Positions 25,906 to 33,563 of a stretch of DNA of 34,851 nt are shown piece by piece (the first letter of the stretch is position 1; each line of letters opens with the position of its first letter). The DNA is from Acidimicrobiia bacterium. GTDB lineage: Bacteria; Actinomycetota; Acidimicrobiia; Spongiisociales; ZC4RG35. The DNA lies in contig JARDZU010000004.1 in NCBI GenBank assembly GCA_029240695.1, positions 1 through 34,851 on the forward strand, in the 5' to 3' direction. The translations under genes were made by a program, and so were the position numbers. Below the pieces are notes generated by a model. The model ran no database searches, was not told the origin of the DNA, and worked only from the letters and a program-made list of their open reading frames with translations.

Positions 25906-26370
25906 ATGTCGAACAACATCACACTGATCGGGAACCTGACGATGGACCCGGAGCTTCGCTTCACGCCTTCCGGTGTCGCCATGGCCAGGATTGGCCTCGC
26001 CGTAAATCGCCGGTACCAGAAGGACGGCGAGTGGCAGGAGCAAACGAGCTTCTTCTACGGGACCGTTTGGCGAGAGCAGGCCGAGCATGTTGCGGAGTCG
26101 TTGCAGAAGGGCGCCCGGGTCATCGTGAGTGGCCGGATGGAGCAACGCACCTGGCGTGACAAAGAGGACCAGCAGCGCGAATCGATCGAGGTCGTGATCG
26201 ACGAGATCGGTCCCTCTCTGCGCTGGGCCACCGCTTCGGTGAACAGGACTGAGCGCTCCGGTGGCGATTGGAGCGGCGGCGGTGGGGGTGGCGGTGGCAG
26301 CGAGGGAGCCGACGTTCCACCGGCACCGGTGGCGAGAGAGTCGTACGGGCCCGACGAGGCCCCCTTCTGA
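25906..26370 (+). CDS. ssb: Single-stranded DNA-binding protein
   Basis: NNITLIGNLTMDPELRFTPSGVAMARIGLAVNRRY; Gly-rich linker and acidic PDEAPF tail. Confidence 0.95.
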   Translation: MSNNITLIGNLTMDPELRFTPSGVAMARIGLAVNRRYQKDGEWQEQTSFFYGTVWREQAEHVAESLQKGARVIVSGRMEQRTWRDKEDQQRESIEVVIDEIGPSLRWATASVNRTERSGGDWSGGGGGGGGSEGADVPPAPVARESYGPDEAPF

Positions 26371-26388
26371 TCCAGGAGTTTTGTAACC

Positions 26389-26661
26389 ATGGCTAGAAAG
26401 AGCACGAACAACCCGCGTCCCAAGCGGCGTCGGGGCGTGGAGATGAGACGGGGCCGTCCCAAGCCCTGCGCATTCTGCAAGCAGCAGGTCGATTTCATCG
26501 ACTGGAAGGACGTTTCCGTGTTGCGCAAATACATGTCTGATCGCGGCAAGATCAGAGGGCGCCGGGTGAACGGGAACTGCCCGACCCATCAGCGAGAAGT
26601 GGCCAACGCCATCAAGAATGCCCGAGAGATGGCCTTGCTCCCGTATCTGAGCACGAGATGA
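26389..26661 (+). CDS. rpsR: 30S ribosomal protein S18
   Basis: [60 protein letters not shown]. Confidence 0.95.
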   Translation: MARKSTNNPRPKRRRGVEMRRGRPKPCAFCKQQVDFIDWKDVSVLRKYMSDRGKIRGRRVNGNCPTHQREVANAIKNAREMALLPYLSTR

Positions 26662-27107
26662 GGCTCATCCTCACTGCCGATGTCCAGGAGCTGGGCAAGA
26701 GGGGTGATGTCGTGGACGTAGCCGAGGGTTACGCCCGCAATTACCTCTTGCCGCGCAAGAAGGCGGTCAAGGCCCACGAGGCGGCCCTGGCCCAGGCCGA
26801 GGCCGTCCGCGAAGCCCGCATCGAGGCCGAGCGAAAGGCCAAGGAAGAGGCGGAGCGGCTTGCCACCCAGTTGGTCGGCAGCCGGGTCGTCATCGCGGCT
26901 CAGGCCGGCGACGAGGGCCAGCTCTACGGCTCCATCTCCGCCGCCGATGTGGTCGAAGGTGTCCGTCGTTTCACTGGCATCGAGTTGGAACGGGACTCGT
27001 TGGAGATCCCGAAGCCGATCAAGGCGATAGGTCTCCACGAGATCAACATCAAACTTCATGAAGAGGTCGAGTTTCCCCTCACCCTGGACGTTATCCCCGC
27101 CAGCTGA
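26658..27107 (+). CDS. rplI: 50S ribosomal protein L9
   Basis: [37 protein letters not shown]. Confidence 0.96.
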   Translation: MRLILTADVQELGKRGDVVDVAEGYARNYLLPRKKAVKAHEAALAQAEAVREARIEAERKAKEEAERLATQLVGSRVVIAAQAGDEGQLYGSISAADVVEGVRRFTGIELERDSLEIPKPIKAIGLHEINIKLHEEVEFPLTLDVIPAS

Positions 27108-27170
27108 CCAGTCCCGATTACTGGCGAGTTTCGCGACTTTTCTGCCAGTCCTTTCCACCGCGAAAACAAA

Positions 27171-27201
27171 AGAGGCCACCGCGAAATTCGATTAGGCCTC
27201 T
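27171..27201 (-). terminator. Intrinsic terminator oriented on the minus strand
   Basis: Minus strand reads AGAGGCC-TAATCGAATTTCGCGGT-GGCCTCT-TTTGTTTTCG: 7-bp stem then T-tract. Confidence 0.6.
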
Positions 27202-27265
27202 CGCTTGTGGCGCCGGCCGAAGCGACCCTATCTTCTGCCACCTTCCCCGCTGGCAGTTTCGGCTT

Positions 27266-27283
27266 CCCCGCCAACCGGCGGGG
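27266..27283 (+). terminator. Hairpin between rplI and dnaB
   Basis: CCCCGCC-AACC-GGCGGGG followed by TCTTG; same core as the post-jag hairpin. Confidence 0.5.
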
Positions 27284-27349
27284 TCTTGCATGTCAGGGCC
27301 CCACAGGTCGCGAAATCTGTCACTCGCGCGTTGTTTGATGAGGACATAG

Positions 27350-28702
27350 ATGAGCGGCATCACCGATCAGGGGCAAATGAGACCGGGTTTCCGGAGCCCT
27401 CCCCATTCCAGGGAGGCTGAGGAGTCGGTCATCGGGGCAGTGCTCCTGTCGGAGGAGGCGGTCAACGAGGTGATGGACCGCCTCCACCCGCCCGACTTCT
27501 ATGTCCCCGCCCACCAAGCGATCTTCGAGGCCATGCGGGAGCTGTTCGACACGAGTCAGGCCATCGACGCCGTGACCGTGTCCGAGGCATTGCGGCGACG
27601 GGGGGAACTGGACAAGGTGGGAGGCGTCGCGTACCTGACCCGTCTCGTCGACATCGTGCCCTCGACGTCCAACATCCTCTATTACTCCGGGATAGTCGAA
27701 GAGCACGCCAAGCGCCGCGAGCTGATCCGGGCCGGCGCCTCGGTGACCGATTTCGCCTTCGATATCGACGAGGAGATCGCCCGTGTGATGGACCGAGCCG
27801 AGCAGGCGGTCCTCTCGGTGGCCGAACGCCGAAGCGCACAAACCCTCCTCGAGGTGGGCCCACTCTTCAGTGATGTGCTGGAGCACATCGAGTTGCTCGA
27901 GCAGAGGGGCTCGGAGCTGACCGGATTGGCGACCGGATACGTCGATCTCGATAAGAAGCTGGCCGGTCTCCAGGCGGCCAACCTGGTGGTGATCGCGGCA
28001 AGACCGGCGATGGGTAAGAGTTCTCTCGCACTTGGTATCGCGGTCAACGCCGCCGTCCAGAGCGAACCCGTGGCCATCTTCTCGTTGGAGATGTCGAAGG
28101 AAGAGATCGTCCAGCGCATCCTCTCCTCGGTGGGCCGGGTCGACTCCATGAAGCTCCGCTCCGGTCAGCTGGGACCGCTGTGGCAGAGGGTCGTCGACGC
28201 TGCCGGCAAGATGTATCAGGCACCGATCTACATCGACGACTCCCCGGTCGTGACGGTGACCGACATCCGCGCAAAGTGCCGGAGGCTGAAGCGGAAGAAG
28301 GGGCTCTCCCTGGTCGTGATCGACTACCTGCAGCTGATGGAGGCGTCGAGCAGGGAGAACCGTCAACAGGAGATCTCGGAGATCACCAGAAACCTCAAGA
28401 ACCTGGCCCGAGAGCTGGAAGTCCCCGTGATCGCCGTCTCCCAGCTCAATCGATCATTGGAGGCCAGGGAGGACAAACGGCCCCGTCTCTCCGATCTACG
28501 CGAAAGCGGCAGCATCGAACAGGACGCCGACGTCGTGATGTTCATCTACCGCCACGAGTACTACCACCCCGAGGATCAGGAGCGAAAGGGCATCGCCGAG
28601 GTCATCGTGGCCAAGCATCGTGCCGGGTCTACCGGACCCGTGGAGGTCACGTTTCAGCCCGAGTTCACCCGTTTCGCCAACCTGGGCCGGGACGTCACCT
28701 AA
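27350..28702 (+). CDS. dnaB: Replicative DNA helicase
   Basis: PPHSREAEESVIGAVLLSEEAVNEVMDRLHPPDFYVPAHQAIFEAM; IAARPAMGKSSLALGIA; DVVMFIYRHEYY. Confidence 0.97.
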   Translation: MSGITDQGQMRPGFRSPPHSREAEESVIGAVLLSEEAVNEVMDRLHPPDFYVPAHQAIFEAMRELFDTSQAIDAVTVSEALRRRGELDKVGGVAYLTRLVDIVPSTSNILYYSGIVEEHAKRRELIRAGASVTDFAFDIDEEIARVMDRAEQAVLSVAERRSAQTLLEVGPLFSDVLEHIELLEQRGSELTGLATGYVDLDKKLAGLQAANLVVIAARPAMGKSSLALGIAVNAAVQSEPVAIFSLEMSKEEIVQRILSSVGRVDSMKLRSGQLGPLWQRVVDAAGKMYQAPIYIDDSPVVTVTDIRAKCRRLKRKKGLSLVVIDYLQLMEASSRENRQQEISEITRNLKNLARELEVPVIAVSQLNRSLEAREDKRPRLSDLRESGSIEQDADVVMFIYRHEYYHPEDQERKGIAEVIVAKHRAGSTGPVEVTFQPEFTRFANLGRDVT

Positions 28703-29199
28703 CGATTGGACTCGCGGGCCTGGCCTGCCTCCAAGGCGCGTTCGATGGTCTCGAATGCCTCAGTCGCTGGGCGCCATCCCAAGGTCGCGGTCTTCTTGTC
28801 CTCCAGCTCCTTGTAGACGGTGAAGAAATGCTCCAACTCGCGCAAGAGGTGCTCCGGCACGTCGTCGAGGTCGGCGGCGTCCCGCCACAACGGGTCGCCG
28901 TCGGGCACTGCCAGGACCTTGTGGTCGGCGTGACCTTGGTCCTCCATCAGGAACAGCCCGATGGGTCGGACCCTGATCCGACAGCCCGGGAACGTGGGCT
29001 CCGAGACCAGGGCAAGGATGTCGAGTGGATCGCCGTCGTCGGCATACGTCTCGGGTATGAACCCATAGTCGGCCGGATACCTCGTCGCGGTGAACAGCAT
29101 CCGATCGAGGAAGATCTCCCCGCTCTCGTGATCCGTTTCGTACTTGTTCCTGCTCCCCTTGGGGATCTCGACGATCATCGTGACCAGCACATCAAGCAC
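28699..29199 (-). CDS. ppa: Inorganic pyrophosphatase (start 29178 or 29199)
   Basis: VTMIVEIPKGSRNKYETDHESGEIFLDRMLFTATRYPADYGFIPETYADDGDPLDILAL. Confidence 0.95.
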   Translation of the reverse strand: MLDVLVTMIVEIPKGSRNKYETDHESGEIFLDRMLFTATRYPADYGFIPETYADDGDPLDILALVSEPTFPGCRIRVRPIGLFLMEDQGHADHKVLAVPDGDPLWRDAADLDDVPEHLLRELEHFFTVYKELEDKKTATLGWRPATEAFETIERALEAGQARESNR

Positions 29200-29312
29200 C
29201 CTACATATCGCTACCCTCGCCCGGTTGTGCCTCACATGGGTGGCGATGCCACATCCCGGGTCGGTTCCCCGATGTCTTACAACCCAACCCAACCGTCGGG
29301 ATAGACCACTCG

Positions 29313-31196
29313 ATGGCACCTCCTAAGAAGCGCGGAAAGCGCTACCTCCTCATGATGTCGGTCGGCGCCCTGGGCATCGTTTACGGCGACATCGGGACCA
29401 GCCCTCTCTACGCCTTTCGGGAATCGTTCCGAGCGGCCGAGGGCTTGGCGGTCGACCGGTCCAGCGTATTCGGGATCCTGTCCTTGACTTTCTGGGCACT
29501 GGTCCTGGTCGTGTCGATCAAGTACCTGATCTTCGTGATGCGGGCCGACAACCATGGTGAAGGAGGCGTTCTGGCCCTGACGGCCCTCATCGTCCCTCGA
29601 CGGAAGACACCGACGGTCGGTTTGCGGTGGGCTTTGATCCTCCTCGGGCTTTTCGGGACCGCCCTTCTCTACGGCGATGGGATGATCACCCCGGCGATCT
29701 CGGTCCTCTCCGCCGTCGAGGGACTGAGCGTCGCCACCCCGGCTTTCGAGCCTTATGTGATCCCGATCGCGGTGGTCATACTCGTTGCGCTGTTCAGCAT
29801 CCAGCGCGCGGGGACGGCAACCGTTGGCGCCATCTTCGGCCCGGTCATGATCGTCTGGTTCACCGTCCTGGCCCTCCTGGGTATATCTCACGTGGTCCAG
29901 GATCCAGGCATCCTGGCCGCGGTGAACCCGGCCCACGGCGCGCGATTCATCGGATCTAATCCCCGTCTCGCCTTCCTCGCGCTTGGATCTGTGTTTCTGG
30001 TGGTGACGGGAAGTGAGTCCCTCTACGCCGACATGGGACACTTCGGCAAGCGGCCGATCCGTTTCGGCTGGTACATCGTCGTTTTCCCGGCCCTCCTCCT
30101 CAACTATTTCGGACAAGGGGCGATGCTGATTGCCGACCCCAGTGCAGCCGACAATCCGTTCTTTCGGATGCCACCAGGATGGGCTGTGCTCCCACTGGCG
30201 ATCCTTGCCATGATGGCCACGGTCATCGCCTCCCAGGCTCTGATCTCCGGGGTGTACTCGCTCACCATGCAGGCGGTGCAACTGGGGTATCTGCCCCGCT
30301 TCGACATCGACCACACCTCCCCACGGGAGATCGGCCAGATCTATATCGGCACGATCAACTGGGGCCTCATGGTCGCCTGTGTCGGGCTGGTCATCGCCTT
30401 TGGGACGTCGAGCAACCTGGCCGCAGCGTACGGCGTGGCCGTCACCACGACGATGGTCATCACCACGATCCTCCTCTACTTCGTGATGCGGGAGCGCTGG
30501 CAATGGTCCGCTTGGGTAGCCGGCTCACTCACTGCCCTCTTCCTCGTGGTCGATCTCGCCTTCTTCTCGGCCAATATCGTGAAGGTCCCCGCCGGAGGAT
30601 GGTTCCCGCTTGTAGTGGGGGCAGTCATGTTCACCGTGATGACCACCTGGAAGACCGGCCGCCGCAGGCTGACCGCCGCCCTGAAACGGGGCGAGCTGCC
30701 AATCGAGCGCTTCATCGGCTCCATCACCCTCCATCCCCAGGTCCGGGTCCCCGGCACCGCCGTCTATCTCTTCCCAGATCCGGGAATCACTCCCCCTGCC
30801 CTCCTGGCCAACCTGCGGCACAACGAGGTCCTCCATGAGACCGTGGTTCTGGTAGCGGTGCAGACATCAACCGTCCCCCGTGTCCCTCAGGTTCGGAGGT
30901 CGACTGTCCACGACCTGGGCGAGGGATTCGTCCAGGTCGTGCTCCATTTCGGGTTCATGGACGAGCCCGACGTGCCCAAGGCTCTGGCCAACATCGTCGA
31001 CCCGGAGTTCGGATTCGACCCGGACGACTCCACCTTCTTCATCGGGCGGGAGACGATCATCAACAGGGGCAAGGGCATCGATCGGGCCCGCGCGGCCCTC
31101 TACGCCTTGATGCATCGCAACGCCTCGAGCCCGGTCCAGTTCTTCAGCCTTCCCCCCGGTCAGGTCATCGAGATCGGGAAGCAAGTGGCGTTGTGA
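29313..31196 (+). CDS. kup: Kup-family potassium uptake protein
   Basis: SVGALGIVYGDIGTSPLYAFRESF; LYGDGMITPAISVLSAVEGL; FIVMRADNHGEGG-like segment; 12-TM pattern. Confidence 0.95.
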   Translation: MAPPKKRGKRYLLMMSVGALGIVYGDIGTSPLYAFRESFRAAEGLAVDRSSVFGILSLTFWALVLVVSIKYLIFVMRADNHGEGGVLALTALIVPRRKTPTVGLRWALILLGLFGTALLYGDGMITPAISVLSAVEGLSVATPAFEPYVIPIAVVILVALFSIQRAGTATVGAIFGPVMIVWFTVLALLGISHVVQDPGILAAVNPAHGARFIGSNPRLAFLALGSVFLVVTGSESLYADMGHFGKRPIRFGWYIVVFPALLLNYFGQGAMLIADPSAADNPFFRMPPGWAVLPLAILAMMATVIASQALISGVYSLTMQAVQLGYLPRFDIDHTSPREIGQIYIGTINWGLMVACVGLVIAFGTSSNLAAAYGVAVTTTMVITTILLYFVMRERWQWSAWVAGSLTALFLVVDLAFFSANIVKVPAGGWFPLVVGAVMFTVMTTWKTGRRRLTAALKRGELPIERFIGSITLHPQVRVPGTAVYLFPDPGITPPALLANLRHNEVLHETVVLVAVQTSTVPRVPQVRRSTVHDLGEGFVQVVLHFGFMDEPDVPKALANIVDPEFGFDPDDSTFFIGRETIINRGKGIDRARAALYALMHRNASSPVQFFSLPPGQVIEIGKQVAL

Positions 31197-31255
31197 GCCG
31201 GCACCCGTACTCTGGTTCTGTCCGGGATTCGGATTCCCGAGTTTGAGGGGCGCCC

Positions 31256-31891
31256 ATGTGGGTTTTCAGAGCATCGATTCTCATCCTGACTGCGGCACTG
31301 GTGGCGTGTGGGGGTGACGGTGGAACTGACACGACTCTGGCCGAGACCACCACGACCGTCGTCGAAGACAGCGCCGGGACGGTCGACTTCGCCGACATGC
31401 CACAGGAATGCATCGACGCCTTGGTCGGATATCTCCAGGCCATCGAGCCGGCTGTGGAAGACGTCGACTTCGACACTTCCACAGGTGAGGATCTCGAAGC
31501 CATGGGAACCGAACTGGAAGGTCTGTCCGAGGAGTACACGACGGCGATCGAAGACCTCGACTGCCCTGATCCTTCCGGCAGCGATGAAGAGGCGTTCGCC
31601 GCGATCATCGAGTTGGCCCAGCAGGAGGCGCCGGGCACGGTGGGCTACCTGCAGTGGGTGCAGGGCCTCGCCGCCGGATTCGGCGATGCCGAGGTCTCAG
31701 GCGATTGTGGGACGGATATCTCGGCTCTCAGGGCGATCATCGACGAGAACAGTTCGATGTCCGACCTCACCATGACCGAAGTGGTCCAAGTGGGCAGCCT
31801 GGTCGCTTCCGTCTCCACGGCATGCACTCCGGATCGGGCAGAGGAGTTCTTTGCCGAGCCAGACGTGGCGGCCTTCCTGGAAAGCCAATAG
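31256..31891 (+). CDS. Putative secreted lipoprotein of unknown function
   Basis: Signal peptide with lipobox MWVFRASILILTAALVACGGDGG, Thr/Asp-rich linker. Confidence 0.65.
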   Translation: MWVFRASILILTAALVACGGDGGTDTTLAETTTTVVEDSAGTVDFADMPQECIDALVGYLQAIEPAVEDVDFDTSTGEDLEAMGTELEGLSEEYTTAIEDLDCPDPSGSDEEAFAAIIELAQQEAPGTVGYLQWVQGLAAGFGDAEVSGDCGTDISALRAIIDENSSMSDLTMTEVVQVGSLVASVSTACTPDRAEEFFAEPDVAAFLESQ

Positions 31892-31895
31892 GACG

Positions 31896-31919
31896 AGCGG
31901 CAACCCTGTGGTTGCCGCT
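31896..31919 (+). terminator. Terminator-like hairpin
   Basis: AGCGGCAACC-CTGT-GGTTGCCGCT, perfect 10-bp stem 4 nt after the stop codon; weak T-tract. Confidence 0.5.
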
Positions 31920-32086
31920 TGGAGGGGTTCCCGCATTGCCCTGTGAAGCCGGGGAAGCTTCTAGAGGGGGGACTCAATTAGGGCTCTGAGGGACCTGAAT
32001 CCAATTCTGTACACCCCGAGCCCCCTTTGGACGGGCAGAACCGGACCCAATTCGAACTATACGCAGTCGCGCTAGTTCACGAAGAA

Positions 32087-32653
32087 TCAGGTCTCGAAGT
32101 CCTTGTGGGACCTGCTGGCGGTGGGCCCGGTCTGACCCTGATATTTGGAGCCGAGCTCGGGCGAGCCGTAGGGGAGGTCAGCCTCGGTCGTCATCTGATA
32201 GAAGCTGACCTGGCCGATCTTCATCCCCGGGTATATGGCGATGGGGAGCGTGGCGACGTTCGATAGCTCGAGGGTGATATGGCCCTCGAAGCCCGGGTCG
32301 ATGAACCCTGCGGTGGAATGGATGAGGAGGCCGAGACGGCCCAGGGACGACTTTCCCTCGAGACGAGCGACCACATCGTTGCCCAGCTTGACTCGCTCCA
32401 GGGTCGATCCCAGAACGAACTCCCCGGGATGGAGCATGAATGGCTCCTCGTCACCCACCTCGACCAGCCTGGTCAGGTCGGCCTGCGGGTCACGCGGGTC
32501 GATGAGGCTGTACCGGTGGTTGACGAACACCCGGAACCCGTCGCCCACCCGCAGGTCGACCGAGGACGGCTGGACATACGCCGATTCGTAGGGGTCGATC
32601 TGGATCAGACCCGATTCGATGGCCTCGCGGATGGAGCGGTCAGAGAAGATCAC
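32087..32653 (-). CDS. dcd: dCTP deaminase
   Basis: [22 protein letters not shown]...[61 protein letters not shown] start 32653. Confidence 0.94.
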   Translation of the reverse strand: MIFSDRSIREAIESGLIQIDPYESAYVQPSSVDLRVGDGFRVFVNHRYSLIDPRDPQADLTRLVEVGDEEPFMLHPGEFVLGSTLERVKLGNDVVARLEGKSSLGRLGLLIHSTAGFIDPGFEGHITLELSNVATLPIAIYPGMKIGQVSFYQMTTEADLPYGSPELGSKYQGQTGPTASRSHKDFET

Positions 32654-32664
32654 CGGGAAGATGG

Positions 32665-32736
32665 TAGAGCGGGTGGAGGGAACGAACCTAGAGCGGGTGG
32701 AGGGAACGAACCTAGAGCGGGTGGAGGGAACGAACC
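32665..32736. repeat. Three tandem 24-bp repeats derived from the tRNA-Gly 3' end
   Basis: TAGAGCGGGTGGAGGGAACGAACC at 32665-32688, 32689-32712, 32713-32736 (identical), followed by the homologous 25-nt tRNA segment 32737-32761. Confidence 0.95.
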
Positions 32737-32739
32737 TAG

Positions 32740-32810
32740 AGCGGGTGAAGGGAATCGAACCCTCGCTCCGAGCTTGGGAAGCTCGTGTTCTACCATTGAA
32801 CTACACCCGC
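32740..32810 (-). tRNA. tRNA-Gly(CCC), CCA not encoded
   Basis: Minus strand GCGGGTGTAGTTCAATGGTAGAACACGAGCTTCCCAAGCTCGGAGCGAGGGTTCGATTCCCTTCACCCGCT: acceptor GCGGGTG/CACCCGC, anticodon stem CGAGC/GCTCG, loop TTCCCAA giving CCC, T-loop TTCGATT. Confidence 0.93.
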
Positions 32811-32858
32811 GAATCACTGAGATTACTGGATTCAGGTGCGTGCCAGAAGGCCGGCCCA

Positions 32859-33563
32859 TCAGATCCCCAGCACCGACCTCCTCAAATCCGGGTTGTTGGC
32901 CATCCCGGCGGCATCGCCTTCCATCACGACCCGGCCCTCGGAAAGCAGGTAGGCGCGGGAGGACACGTCGAGTGCCCGTTGCACGTTCTGCTCCACCAGC
33001 AACACGCCAACACCCTGACCGCGCACCGCCTCGATGACGTCGAACACCTCGTCGACGACGACGGGCGCCAATCCGAGGGAAGGCTCGTCCATGAGAAGCA
33101 CACGTGGCTGTGCCATGAGCGCCCGGCCGATCGCCAGCATCTGCTGCTCGCCGCCACTGAGATTCCCGGCGAGCTGGTCCCTCCTCTCGGCGAGACGAGG
33201 GAACAGGGTGTGGACCCACTGCAATGACTCGCTGTGATGCTCTCTGGCGTCACGGTTGAAGGCACCGAGGTCGAGATTGCCCTCCACGCTCATCGCAGAG
33301 AACAAACGTCTTCCCTCGGGGACGATGGCGACTCCAGCTCGGCAGACCCGATGTCCCGGAATGCCGGTCATGACTTGGTCGTCCAGCACGATCCGCCCGC
33401 GGCGTGGCCGGAGGATCCCCATGATCGAGTTGACCAATGTCGATTTTCCAGCCCCATTGGGCCCGACGATGGAGACCACCTCGCCACTGCCAACGGTTAT
33501 CGATACCTCCCAGAGGGCCTGAGCGTCGCCGTAGAAGACGTCGAGGTCATTCACCTGCAGCAT
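32859..33563 (-). CDS. livF: Branched-chain amino-acid-type ABC transporter ATP-binding protein (LivF-like)
   Basis: IVGPNGAGKSTLVNSIMG; LSGGEQQMLAIGRALMAQPRVLLMDEPSLGLAPVVVDEVFDVI; LLVEQNVQRALDVSSRAYLL. Confidence 0.88.
   Translation of the reverse strand: MLQVNDLDVFYGDAQALWEVSITVGSGEVVSIVGPNGAGKSTLVNSIMGILRPRRGRIVLDDQVMTGIPGHRVCRAGVAIVPEGRRLFSAMSVEGNLDLGAFNRDAREHHSESLQWVHTLFPRLAERRDQLAGNLSGGEQQMLAIGRALMAQPRVLLMDEPSLGLAPVVVDEVFDVIEAVRGQGVGVLLVEQNVQRALDVSSRAYLLSEGRVVMEGDAAGMANNPDLRRSVLGI

Noticed and set aside
29200-29312. c-di-AMP (ydaO-type) riboswitch upstream of kup
   Set aside because: No recognisable ydaO core motifs in this short interval.
29277-30503. 408-aa minus-strand ORF opposite kup
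   Set aside because: Antisense to a well-supported Kup protein; His/Asp/Arg/Glu-rich with no recognisable fold.
32665-32736. CRISPR-like array
   Set aside because: Units are contiguous 24-mers without spacers and are clearly tRNA-derived; no cas genes in the window.
32619-33227. ORF with [26 protein letters not shown] repeats
   Set aside because: This is a conceptual translation of the tRNA-Gly gene and its 3'-end tandem copies, running antisense to liv[10 protein letters not shown]-type peptides are a familiar annotation artefact of tRNA-overlapping ORFs.
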